64,000 nucleotides of DNA from Arthrobotrys musiformis (Eukaryota; Ascomycota; Orbiliomycetes; Orbiliales; Orbiliaceae). A model generated the notes under the pieces. It was not told the DNA's origin and searched no databases. It worked only from the letters and a program-made list of their open reading frames with translations. Location of the stretch: positions 1,302,001-1,366,000 of the forward strand of contig JAVHJL010000008.1 of assembly GCA_036971715.1 (NCBI GenBank). The letters run 5' to 3'. Made by a program: the position numbers and the translations under genes. Positions 36,490 to 47,511 of this stretch are shown here, piece after piece (positions within the stretch are counted from its first letter, which is position 1; the number at the start of each line of letters is the position of its first letter).

Positions 36490-37212
36490 ATGGCCACCTC
36501 ATCCAAAAAGCCGTACGTCCCGGGTCCGATCCCTCTGGAGGAGAGGACGATCCCCGATTTTCGGGGTGGCCTACTAGGCCAACAAAATTTCAAGCAGTTC
36601 CCGTTCAACAAGCTCCTACACAAGGACTTTGTAAAGTCCTACGACGCCCACATACGGGCAACCCTGGACCCTCCTGCCGAACAACTAAACGCGGAGGAGA
36701 AGTTGGAGGTATGGATCACCAGGGCCAACGACAAGTACAGGGAGTTGAGGGGGAAGTGGAGGGGGAAGTTGGAGGACCCCCAGAACAAGGCGGTGATGTG
36801 GGGGTCCTCCCTGAACAGTTTCAGGTGGATTGGAATGTACCACCATAGCCTTCGGGCTATAGAATATCGACAAAGGAAGGAGGTGGAGGTGAGGGCCGTC
36901 GACCAGACAATCTTCGACGATCCCCTCGTCCTGGACCGGCTGTCGAGCATGAAGGTCGACTCCATGTGGAAAAGCCACACTGAGTGGCCGCTCCACATGG
37001 GGCCCGACGGCAACTTCGTGCTCGATGAAACAGCTCGGACCAGGATCGAGGGGACGTACGAAGTATTGTTGGTCGACGAGCCGCTGAAGGAGAAGATATG
37101 GGAGGAGGTGGGGGGTGGGTCCCCGGGACCGGTCCGGGGCCCACAAAAGCGGACACGAGAACCCGGTGACGAGGGGGGTAACCTTCCTCCGACCCGGAGA
37201 TGCGTTCGCTAA
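36490..37212 (+). CDS. Orphan reading frame immediately downstream of CTK1
   Basis: Unrecognised. The first in-frame ATG is at 36490 and the stop TAA at 37210 (240 aa). The frame is open all the way back to 36382, the base after the CTK1 TAG, and is in the CTK1 frame. The protein has a Pro-rich start (YVPGPIPLEERTIP), then about 170 residues of apparently folded, Trp-rich sequence (WITRANDKYRELRGKWRG, MWGSSLNSFRWIGMYH, MWKSHTEWPLHMGPDG) and a Gly/Pro/Arg-rich tail. The local sequence is visibly G+C-richer and uses AGG/GGG codons more than the neighbours. It could be a separate gene, a 3' exon or readthrough extension of CTK1, or an inserted element remnant. No domain assigned. Confidence 0.45.
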   Translation: MATSSKKPYVPGPIPLEERTIPDFRGGLLGQQNFKQFPFNKLLHKDFVKSYDAHIRATLDPPAEQLNAEEKLEVWITRANDKYRELRGKWRGKLEDPQNKAVMWGSSLNSFRWIGMYHHSLRAIEYRQRKEVEVRAVDQTIFDDPLVLDRLSSMKVDSMWKSHTEWPLHMGPDGNFVLDETARTRIEGTYEVLLVDEPLKEKIWEEVGGGSPGPVRGPQKRTREPGDEGGNLPPTRRCVR

Positions 37213-37645
37213 CCCTCCCCTCTTTCCTGGGTAGTTTACCGGTTCTTTTTGTTTTATTTTTTTTCGTGTTTATTTTTTTTTTTAATTTTTATATATAGAG
37301 TGTGTGGGGGGGCGAGCATTGCATACGGCGTTCATTGTTGGGGGGGTGAGGGGGTTTATGAATGAAGTAATGTTTCTGGTCATGATTCCGCGTGCACATT
37401 GTCCTCCCGTAAACCGTAGGAGGCTTTCGCCTCGCTCCCATTCTTGCGTAGAACTACTATCACACCATTGAGGCTTCATGTGCCCGTAAATACTTTTGAA
37501 TTATCTCCAGATTACAACCCATCTATAGATACAGAAATCTTACACCAAAAATGTATGTCTACTCCGTGCTTATAACTCTATCTTACACGCCCTTGACGGG
37601 GTAATTCGGCCTGAGGCTGGTTTTATATACCCAAGTAGGGTTGGG
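37213..37645. other. Intergenic before PWP2 3' end
   Basis: T-rich (runs at 37248-37285), convergent 3' flanks. Nothing else seen. Confidence 0.55.
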
Positions 37646-40579
37646 TTAGTCGTCGCTATCGCTGAATCCTTCCCAGCCGGCACCTCCTGCCGGTGACTCT
37701 CCGTTCATTGGGGTATCGCCATCGTCACTGCCTTCGCTGTCTAGATCTTCGGAGGCCATTAGTAGTTTAGGTTTTGTTTTCCCTGGCTGCTCTCTTGTCG
37801 TTTTGGGGGCGGATAGAAGGTAGTCGAGGGTGTATATATTCTCGTCGGCCCTGTAAGGTGTATTAGTATTGGATTTGGTATTAAATGCGCACCAAAGGGA
37901 GCGGGGGAGAGAGAAACTCACAATCTCGCCAATTCGGTTTGTATCGCTACGACACACTTCTGTACCATCCTCAGTTCGCTGCCGTATTTCCCCTGCTGGG
38001 CCCTCAGTACCCGTCCGTGTATTCCCAGCACTGCTTCGAACCACAGTAGGTGGAATTCCAAATGTGGGCTTTCTTCCGAGATCTTGGCTATAAACCCGAG
38101 CAGTCGTGATAAGTATACCACTGGTAACTCCTTGACTACTAGCTTTATATCTGCCGCCGGAATGCCTTCGTATACTTGGTGGATCAAGTACTTTTCGTTA
38201 AGCCTGAACGCCATGACGAGGGCTTTTAGGTAGTCCTTCCGTCTCAAGGTCCCCAGGATCGTAGTTGGTGTGATATCGATCTCCAAATCGAAGGGGTCGA
38301 AGGTGTAGTGATTATCCAACGAGTAGATGACTAACCCCTCCGTGCTTGCAGCTGCGAATCCCCTGCCCGTCGGGGAGAAGGATACGGAGGTGACTCTTAT
38401 CTGTGGTCTGACCTTTCTTACGGACGCATCACCCCTCGATGCACCTGGGAGGGATCTATCGATTCTATCTTCCAAGTCTGAGGCTTCGCCTTGGTCATCG
38501 ATCAGATCGATCGGTCCGGCTTCTGTCATGTTTTTGGAATTTAACATCTCTTGGGTTCCGTCGATGGATAGGTTTATCGAGACGCTGAATTTCTTGAGTA
38601 GGGAGCCGGTATCGACGTCGTATAGAACTATATACTTGCTATTCCCGCCGGCAAGAACACAAGTTCCATCGGCGCTGTAGCATACGGTACTAAAATTCTT
38701 CCCGCCGGGACTACTAGCTGCAGTCCTGCGGTCGCCGATCCTGCGACCACCGGAGACATCGCGTTTGCCGTCCACGTGGCTAACTTGTACGGCGTCATCT
38801 ACAGACCAAAAACTAAGTTCACCGTCGAGACTGCAGGCGGCTATTTGCTTGCCGTCGGGACGGAAGGCGACGGCTAGGACGTCGGAATGGAGGTTTAGTG
38901 GTTCGGAAAGCTGCGTGCGGCCGAAAATGCTCCAGATGCGGATTGTGTGGTCCCAACTGCCGCTGACGAGTGTGTTTCCGTCTGCTGCGAATGCGAGGGA
39001 GGATACAGGACCTTCGTGGCCGGAGAGGGAGTCCAGAAGTTGGCCTGTTTGGACGGACCAGAGGTGGATATCGAAGGAGTCTAATGAGCCGGCGCAGACG
39101 ACTTCACCGCTAGGGTCAATTGCTAGCGATGAGAACTGGAGGCGCGAAGGGGCTGTGAAGGTTCGGAAGTTACGGTAACGGATTAAATCCCATGCACGGA
39201 TCGAGCCGTCCAGTGACGCTGTGAATAGTACATTCCCACGTTTTGCGAATGCGCAGGCGGTTACACCGGATGTGTGTTCGGTGAATGTGACGACGCAGAA
39301 GCCGGATACTGTGTCCCAGACTTTTATTTTACCATCGTCAGCAGTGGTGATTATGTGCTGCCCTGAGGGAGTATATAGAAGGGAGTTTATGGAGTCGTAG
39401 TGGCCCTGTTGCTTTAGGATATAGGATTCGGACTGCCACTCCCAGACGAGGAGTTGACCGAGCTTAGAGGCGGCAAAGGCGAGCCAGTCGCCTGTGGGGT
39501 TTATGGTGACATGGTCGATTTCCTTTTGGGAGATGGACAGGGTGTGGATGAGGTTGAATTCCGGCATTTCGTAGAGACTGAAGAGACCGGTCGAGAAGCC
39601 GACAATCAGGAGGTTTGAAGGAGCGTGATAGGTAGCGCATTTGACTGAAGCAGAACCTTGCATGAAGAAGTGCTTCTTTACTATCCGCCATCGTTCCTGG
39701 GAGGGGTCTTGCGGAGCCTCTTCGGGGTCGTCCTCCAGTTCCATTTCGTCCTTCTTGGGGCCGGTGTATTTCCATGTGAAGACGGCGCCGTCCTTGCTGA
39801 CAGAGTAGATTGTCTCTTGGTCGGCAGAGAAGTATGTGCCTATGACGGACTCCTTGTGGCCACCTAGTGTCGTGGGGACAAAGCCTTCCGTGGGGTTCAA
39901 AGACCATATCCTCGACGTCAGATCCTTCGACGCCGTTAAGAAAAACCTAGAATCCGACGACCACGTAATACTATTCGCTGGTTCAAAATGTCCGGTGTAC
40001 ACTCTATGCCTAACGAACGGTGCAAACTCCCGGTCCTCGGAAAATTCTGGCGTCTTCCATACTTCGATGTTTCTCCCCGCCGCGACGGCGAAATGCCTCC
40101 CATCAGGCGCGAATTGAAGGTCGTGGACTTTGGATTTAAAGTTGAAGTTGTAAAGGGCAGTTCGACGAGTGAAGTTTGTAAGGATAGCGCGACCATCTTC
40201 GTCGACTGAGAGGAGGAGGGTGGCCTGTGGGGAGAGAGCTATACGGGCGACATTCTTGCGGTGGGCGAAAGGGAAGGTGTAGGATTTGTTACTATCAATT
40301 GTCGGTATCCCAAGTCAGAACAAGCTCAATCGAAGACTTTACATAGCTAGGATATAAGGCATACTTTGCAAGATCGAAGCAGGTTACTCGATTTCCGACG
40401 GGCGATAGCAGGGAAGTACCATCTGGAGTGAAGACGAGGTTGCCTTTGCAGTAGACTGTGCCTAGCAGGTTTGAAAACTTTATAGCTCGCCCTCGAGGTT
40501 AGTATCGGTGGTACAATCCATCGCATTGAAATAGAATAGTCTAAACGTCAAGATGGCTTACGTTAAAGTCGGTCTTCAT
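37646..40579 (-). CDS. PWP2: Periodic tryptophan protein 2, small-subunit processome (UtpB)
   Basis: WD40 protein of the U3 snoRNP UtpB subcomplex, required for 18S rRNA maturation in the nucleolus. Exons are complement 40562-40579, 40365-40477, 37922-40291 and 37646-37850 (901 aa, close to yeast). Exon 1 codes only six residues (MKTDFN). Exon 2 gives FSNLLGTVYCKGNLVF and SPVGNRVTCFD. Two WD40 propellers run from about residue 10 to 640, with repeats such as VYTGHFEPANSITWSSDS, GHYDSINSLLYTPSG and GHEGPVSSLAFAADGN, ending each in IxVW, IRAWD or IRIWS. A helical Utp12-type region follows (RKDYLKALVMAFRLN), and exon 4 adds an acidic tail ending FSDSDD. All four phases agree. Confidence 0.96.
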
Positions 40580-41058
40580 GGTGTATTATATCTCCACCAT
40601 CCCGGGATTCGATTGGAACTGGGGCGTCGGACTGGGGTGAAGATGAAGTTGAAGGTTTTAGTTTGGAGCCGCAACCTTAAAAAGTTTTGGACTTTTTGCG
40701 ACAGCCGAAAGAGTTCTCGTCTCGATGACCAAAAACGACCACAACGTCAACGCAAATAGCACAATATACATATCCTCCACAGAGGAAGTCATCTCTGTAT
40801 ACTAGAAGGATTCATACATGAAATAACCCCTGGAAATACAGGAAGCGGGTTTTAATGTATGCTTGATTTACACTAACTGGTACATTCGATTCTAAAATAC
40901 GGAAAATACTCTGGCGGTTACTAGAAAGTTACAAAATATTCCCATTCAACATCGTCCCTAGCTCTCCTGTACGTATTCTCGCACCCGTCGATATGATATC
41001 CATCTGATTTATTATAACATGGATCTATGGATATAAGTCAGTTACAAATCATGGCATA
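40580..41058. other. Intergenic between PWP2 start and IFI6-like gene
   Basis: PWP2 promoter and 3' flank of the next gene, moderately AT-rich. Nothing else seen. Confidence 0.5.
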
Positions 41059-41756
41059 TCAACCTCTAAATCTAGTCTTGCTTTGGAAGCCATACCGACC
41101 GACTCGGTAGGCCTCGTGTAAGGGGCGCAAAGAGCCCAATGCCCTTCGACCCAATCCGTCCCTCTTGACTGTCTCCGGAGGAGTTCCATCCTCGGGAACC
41201 TCATCATCTCCCTTTCCGGGGGCAGAAAAGAATCTCCCTTTCAGCTCAACCCACAAGAACACCCCAATCCCAACAAGTGCACCGGTCACCACAGCCCTGG
41301 CAGGGAGCATCCCGAGGGCTTGAAGGCATGCAAAAAAGCTGCCGGCGACGACGTTGCCGATAGATGCCTGCCACACTGCCGCGAAAGTCCCCGCGATAGG
41401 ACCAAGCAGCCCGAATCCTGCTATTTGGAGTAATATGGGAATTGTAATTATTCCGCCGGTGACAATGAGGATGAACTTCAGGAGAGCCCAGTTCTCAGAG
41501 CAGAGTTTGTAGATTTGGTCTAAAATATTTCTATAGTTTTAGGAATGATGGCATTAGCACATATTCAGCGATAATTCACTTCATAAGACCCATACTTTAG
41601 AGTAGATTTCCAGTCGAAAGACGGTTCATCAGGTTGCTGAGGTTGGGGTATCGATATGAGTTTGAGAAACTCTTTACCGTATATCGCGTTATGGAGAACC
41701 TTGAGATAGTCGACACCTGGGATGGAAATCTCGGGGAACGATAGTACTGGTGACAT
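41059..41756 (-). CDS. IFI6/IFI27 (ISG12)-like small membrane protein
   Basis: Exons are complement 41596-41756 and 41059-41530 (210 aa), joined by a 65-nt phase-2 intron (GTATGG...TATAG). The N-terminal ~75 residues are soluble, then come a hydrophobic segment (ALLKFILIVTGGIITIPILL) and the Gly/Ala-rich hairpin typical of the interferon-induced 6-16 family: GFGLLGPIAGTFAAVWQASI and VVAGSFFACLQALGM. A third hydrophobic stretch AVVTGALVGIGVFLWVEL and a basic, Arg-rich C-terminus follow. In animals these proteins sit in mitochondrial or ER membranes and affect apoptosis; the fungal role is unknown. The ATG at 41756 is the first true ATG. Confidence 0.8.
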
Positions 41757-43417
41757 GGCTTTTTGATAAAAGTGCACTGATAGGAAAATATAGACTATTA
41801 AAGTACTCCGGTCCGTACTACAATCGGTCTATTGTAATGATTAGGCCGAATTACAACTGCGGGGTTTGCTTGGATTTATAGTCGAGGGAAAAGACGCCTG
41901 AATCTAGTAAAATTTACCAGCCTTGCTCACTGCATGTTTTTCTGGCCACGTCAATTTGCCTAAGCTACCCCAACCCTCACAATTGCTTTAAGTCCTTCGT
42001 TAGGCACGGAATCGAAGGTGTTTCTCATTGGGTGTGGAAAGTACGAGGCGAATTGTTTCTGTTCGCGCTCTATTCATAGCCGTGCCACATGCGGGACCTC
42101 CTGCGCCGCCGCATTGCATGAATTCTAAGCCAACATTCGGCTATGGAGTATTGATCGAAGCCCCACAATTAAATAAACCCTAAAACCTGGTCGAGTTATA
42201 GCTGTGGAATAATAGAAGGCAATATACGGACGTCCAAAAAACAAGTTAAAGGTGATGGCGGGGTGGCTATCGCGATATCGCGCATGAGGGTTTATGGTTG
42301 CAGGATTTTGGTACACATGCCGAGCAAATGCGCCGCACACATATCCCCATGATGGATATGAAAGCATGTGCCAAAAGGCCTTGAACAAATGGCTTGAGTA
42401 TGGGTAATAGTTTCAGAAGTCAACAGCCAATGTTGCCTTGCTTTAGATTCGAATTCGTAGAAGATCTCAATGGGGGTTATTTGTCTAGAACCGGCGCGTT
42501 AGCATCTATATTAATTTCCATAGATACATCTTGATATTGCCCGGTTGCCGTCCGCCTCCATCCTGGATTCTGGGTTGGGGGTGGCTTGGTTATAAAGATA
42601 GGACCGAAGTCTTGAACTTGAGACTCCTATTTTTCAACCATTTGCATTTCGTGTACTGCAAGCCAAGGGTCCCGATGCTGTCTCTGACCACTTTATTGGC
42701 TATAGTTACCAGGTACTGGATTAACTACTATGACATTTGTCCGTGTAGAAATGGAAGTCCTTGTCGTATATGATATCATACGAATAAATGGCCCGTCAGC
42801 GAAGGAAGTTAAAGTTGACATGGCGTTTAAACGTTTACTAGATATAAACCGCGCTTACCGGCAATGTATTCAAAATCGCTCGTGGTCCAAAACGAGCACA
42901 TATGCATATGCGCATGATGATGCCGCTGGAAGAGATCACCAGATACCAACCGGAGTCGTTTTCCCCCAGTAACTGACTGCCCTTTTGATATGTAGAATAT
43001 CACCGCAAGCCCCCCAAAGCAATGTCCGATGCCCTCAGATTGGATAATACAATAGAGACTAGACTGGAATAAGAGGAAGAGGGATTCATCTGATGCTATT
43101 GGCCAGGCAGCCTTAACTCGTCTGAGCTTTGTTAGCGAGAGTCGTCCCTGGGAATTTGGTCGTTAGTTAATTAGGCGAGGTCGTTGAAGCAGCAGAGTTA
43201 AAGTGCCTTCCCCTTTCCACACACAATTTGGCACCAACACCAATCCACCTTCTCCTGAAACGATCCTGCCCCAGTTTACCCTCTCGACCTTCCCATCACC
43301 ACCTCCTCGCCAGCCTCTATCGCGTCGGAACCATATCATCAGCGACCCCGAGCTTATCATAATCGCCTTTTTCGAGGATTATAGTATCACTCTCCTTTAG
43401 CTTAACTTCACATCACA
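41757..43417. other. Divergent intergenic region, IFI6-like / septin
   Basis: 1.66 kb. Several 60-90 codon frames (for example 42125-42388 minus, 42730-42972 plus) lack start context or family similarity. The last 200 bases before 43418 are C/T-rich, consistent with the septin leader. Confidence 0.5.
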
Positions 43418-45100
43418 ATGGCTCCTGCTACATCGGAATCCGCGAACCTCATCGGTATCGCTAACGTGAGTAGCTCCTTTTTTCGGCTTCAGAACGCGTT
43501 AAATGGAAACCACGATCGCTAACATGCCTTTTCGTAGTTGCCAAACCAAAGGTACGCGCCGTGATTGATAGTTTGGGTTGTATGGCGGCAGGTTGGAGAG
43601 CAATTGATTAACTTGGGGTAACTCTCTGCAGGCACAAGATCGTGGCCAAGCGCGGAGCTGCTTTCACGATTATGGTACGTTTTCTTCGTCCCGCTTTATA
43701 TTCCAAAGATTCGTTACTGATAGACGGCTGTTTCAGGTTGCTGGTGAATCCGGATTAGGTTCGTCCGAAGCTTCAGGAATGCACAACTCTAGGATATCGC
43801 AAGCTTATCAATGAACCCTCGAACAGGCAAGACTACATTCATCAACACATTGTTCTCGACTACAATCAAGAACTATGCCGACCATAAGAAGAGACACACC
43901 AAGCAGGTAGGGGATCGATCACATGTGCATTCCTTCTGGAACGTTGGTTTAACAATGTGTCAAAAATAGGTCGATAAGACTGTTGAGATCGAAATCACCA
44001 AGGCCGAGCTCGAGGAGAAGTTCTTCAAAGGTTTGTAAATCACGCCAATTAAATATATCGATGAAATACAATCTAATAGGCCGATAGTTCGCCTTACTGT
44101 CATCGACACCCCTGGATTCGGAGACTATGTTAACAACCGCGACTCCTGGATGCCAATCATCGAGTTCTTGGATGACCAACATGAATCGTACATGTTGCAG
44201 GAGCAGCAGCCTCGCAGAACCGACAAAATCGATCTCCGTGTTCACGCCTGTCTGTACTTCATCCGCCCAACAGGCCACACCCTGAAGCCATTGGATATTG
44301 AGGTTATGAAGAGACTATGCACTCGTGTCAACTTGATCCCAGTTGTCGCCAAGGCCGATACCCTGTCGCCTGCCGACCTCCAGCGATTCAAGGAGAGAAT
44401 CCGCGCCGTCATTGAAGCACAAGGTATCAAGATCTACCAGCCACCAGTGGAGGAAGACGATGAAGCCGCCGCCCAGCACGCTCGCAGCTTGATGGTATGT
44501 CTCATTCGATAGATGGACGGGGTAGTCTTTCAGGCGCTAACATCAAACCATAGGCTGCTATGCCATTCGCCGTCATCGGCAGTGAGAAGGATGTGAAGAC
44601 CCCCGATGGCCGTGTTGTCAAGGGCCGACAGTACAGCTGGGGTGTCGCCGAAGTCGAGAATGAAGACCATTGCGACTTCAAGAAGCTCCGAAGCATCCTG
44701 ATCCGAACTCACATGTTGGATCTTATCCACACTACTGAGGAGCAACACTACGAGGTTTACCGTGCCCAGCAAATGGAGACCCGCAAGTTCGGCGAGAGCA
44801 AGCCCAGAAAACTTGACAACCCCAAGTTCAAGGAAGAAGAAGAGGCTCTTAGGAAGCGTTTCACCGAGCAGGTCAAGATTGAAGAACAGAGATTCAGACA
44901 ATGGGAGCAGAAGTTGATCTCCGAGCGCGATCGCCTCAACAAGGACTTAGAAGCCACACATGCTGCGTATGTTCCCATCCTAAATCCTCGAAAAAAAAAA
45001 TTTATACTAACCTACCGCGCCTACAAATAGCATCAAATCTTTGGAGATGGAACTCGAGCAGATGCAAGGCTCCGCCGCTCGCACCGGCAGAAGAAATTAA
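43418..45100 (+). CDS. CDC12: Septin, CDC12/AspC group
   Basis: GTP-binding filament protein of the septation ring and cortex. Nine exons: 43418-43465, 43538-43551, 43632-43674, 43737-43758, 43827-43906, 43970-44030, 44088-44494, 44554-44966 and 45031-45100 (385 aa). GIANLPNQRHKIV opens the domain. The G1 P-loop is GESGLGKTT (residues 38-46), G3 is DTPGFGD and G4 is AKAD; the septin-unique element carries [13 protein letters not shown]-terminal coiled coil (residues about 310-375) ends the protein. Exons 2-6 are only 14-80 nt, splitting the P-loop between exons. This is the most intron-dense gene in the window. Assignment to CDC12 rests on the NLPNQR start and [19 protein letters not shown]. 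Confidence 0.94.
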
Positions 45101-45549
45101 GAATGCTAGCGTGCTCTGGCAAAGTTTTGGTTTTGAAGCAATTTCCCGGAGAAGAATATTTGACGTTGATGGCTGCTTATTCCTATTGAAATTACATATT
45201 TAATTCTACCCACCACGACCCCCCAACATGAACAACCTCACCCGCACCCGCTTTCTCGTCTCTTATACCTCTGACCCGCTTTTTTCTGGATTCCTGTGTG
45301 CCTTTTTTTGTACACAGGCGTTCTATATTTCTTCCTATATTCTTTGTACTCAACGTTGTTTCCTTCGCTCTATTTTCTTTTAGCGTCGATACAAGTATTT
45401 TAATCAAACTATTGAACTCCAAAAAAAAAAAATGAAAATACTGTGCGTCGATAATCATTGATATTATATAACCTCAAACTCAAAACAGAAGCATGAGAAA
45501 TCGCCGTCTAATCTACACCCATCTATAGATGTGCTACCTATGGAGTAAT
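45101..45549. other. Intergenic, convergent septin / GPI-type protein
   Basis: Septin 3' UTR, C/T-rich, with an A run at 45420-45431. No gene is seen. Confidence 0.5.
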
Positions 45550-46332
45550 CTACAAAATAAGCCCTGTGATCATTGCTAGAGCCGTAAACCCGAGTGACCA
45601 CGCGCTGACTTCAAAGCCAGTAACCGCCATTGATCCAGCTGCACACGTCATGCTAGTATTGAGAGAAGGATTGATATCGCTCGCCGCGTAGCTGCCATCG
45701 GCTGTCGTGCGATTCGAGTAGAAGCTATGCAATCCCTGCGATACTGTCCCGACCCCGCAAACTACCAACATCGTTCCACTCTCGAACGGTCCATCGGTAC
45801 ACTCCTCCGCAGTCCCGTTGACACAGGTATATTGTGGGTAATACCTAATCCATCCCCTATCACCACGTGCAGTGCAAAACTTTCGGTAAAACCCTGCCTC
45901 TTCATCCGCAAGTTTAACATCCCCGCATGTGCTATACCGCGGTGACTCTGCGTTACCCTTTCCGTTGGCATCTGCAGCCTTTTTAACGACGTTGAAGAAG
46001 GCCTCGAGGTCTTTTTCGTTGGAGGTTGTGGGTTGCATGTTGAAACGGGCGGTGGCTATTATGCTGCCTGAAGCTTCCAGGCTGCAAAGACTGGCGTTTC
46101 CGGAACATGGGTTTTGGCTGGCGTAGTTGCTGTTGCAGTTTATAAAGTCTGAAACTTGGGATACGGGACCGTCTTCGAGGAATCCGTAGCCGGGCGTGTC
46201 TAGGGATCTTATGGCGGTCCAGCGGTTGGTGGTGGTGAATCGGTTGCAGCCGCCGAGGACTGAGGGGAGGAAGAAAATGGGTAGGAGAAGAAGGTGCATG
46301 TTTTTGCCAATTAATAATTGACCTTTTTTCAT
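45550..46332 (-). CDS. Secreted Cys-rich, probably GPI-anchored protein
   Basis: 260 aa from ATG 46332, or 249 aa from ATG 46299; both lead into a signal peptide (LLLLPIFFLPSVLGG). The mature part is rich in Cys (about 10) and N-glycosylation sequons (NAS, NGT, NRT, NTS). It ends with a Ser/Ala region and a hydrophobic tail (WSLGFTALAMITGLIL), the layout of a GPI attachment signal. I do not recognise the family; it would sit at the plasma membrane or wall. Single exon. The first in-frame ATG was chosen. Confidence 0.75.
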   Translation of the reverse strand: MKKGQLLIGKNMHLLLLPIFFLPSVLGGCNRFTTTNRWTAIRSLDTPGYGFLEDGPVSQVSDFINCNSNYASQNPCSGNASLCSLEASGSIIATARFNMQPTTSNEKDLEAFFNVVKKAADANGKGNAESPRYSTCGDVKLADEEAGFYRKFCTARGDRGWIRYYPQYTCVNGTAEECTDGPFESGTMLVVCGVGTVSQGLHSFYSNRTTADGSYAASDINPSLNTSMTCAAGSMAVTGFEVSAWSLGFTALAMITGLIL

Positions 46333-47511
46333 GATTGTGACGTTGGTGGTGATACAGACAGGTAGCTGACTTGTATCGCGGAATAGGGAATGGTATATTA
46401 TGTGTGAGTTGAATCTGTTGTATTTTTGATTAGATGTAAGAGGGTGAGAGCTGATGGTATCGATATATTCGGAAATCAAATTCCAAATAGAAATATCTTC
46501 TGGTTAAGTACTTGTAGAGCCTCAGCCAAGGCCCTGGTGGAGCCTATATCTAGATATACTCTTCTTTGTGTCGTCGGAGCATCGGTGATACCATGAATTG
46601 ACTGCGGCTCTTTCTCTAGGGTGCACCTGCATGGGTACCTAGGTGCATGGCCTGGTATACATACACCCTTGGCGCCATTGTTGAGACCAATACAATGCGC
46701 TGTCGATAGTTATGCGCCCAGCCGTAAGTTCGGTAGATATGACATGGAGGATCAATAAGACAATTATAAAACTCGTATAGACCCTTGCTGCGTTTTTGGG
46801 CCATATATTAGCCGGATGCATATAAAAACTTAAATCGACTGAGGTGGTCTAGGCTTCTATACAGCCTTGTTGATGTGCCTACGAGCCTCGAGGGCCTGAT
46901 ATGACGGCCACCTGGCAAGGTGGATTGGCATCGATTCCATTGGATGAACATCCTAGAGAGTGTAATATTGTCACGCTATCTAGGGTCTTCTCCAACAGGC
47001 TCGACATATACATGCACCCCATTAATATTACACAGACGTCGAGCCCCATGATCACTTTGAGTAGCACAAGAAGGCGGGACCACCGAATATGGTCTGACGA
47101 ATGTTCTTCGATTACAAATATTACTACTATACATAGCTTTGGATATATACAAAAACACTAAGCAAAAAAAAACGCCACGCTTATATTTCTCTCGTAACCA
47201 GAATCTTATAATGTGATCCTTAACACTTTAACCGTACTCTGAGCCCTACGGGGTCACCGCAGCCATAATAGCTATCAATATCAAAACCGGACGATCTTGG
47301 CATGGAAAACTCTATATATGTGTGAATGTGCCCAATCTTTTTTTTTTCTTTTTCATTTTTGTTGGTGGAGCTGGAGATACTAAGATACCCGACTTCAACG
47401 ACTTCAATGTTGTTGATTGGTTCGGTAGCCCGGGTATAGGCCCGAATTCTCCGATGCATCACGTGTTATATTTGAATCTGTAGAAACGCGGGGAATACAT
47501 AGTTCAGGCGT
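46333..47511. other. Intergenic between GPI-type protein and GH16
   Basis: 1.2 kb in tandem (both minus) orientation. Mixed sequence with short frames only. No gene or RNA is supported. Confidence 0.5.

Noticed and set aside
42125..42388. 87-codon minus-strand frame upstream of septin
   Set aside because: Lacks an ATG at its start and any family resemblance.
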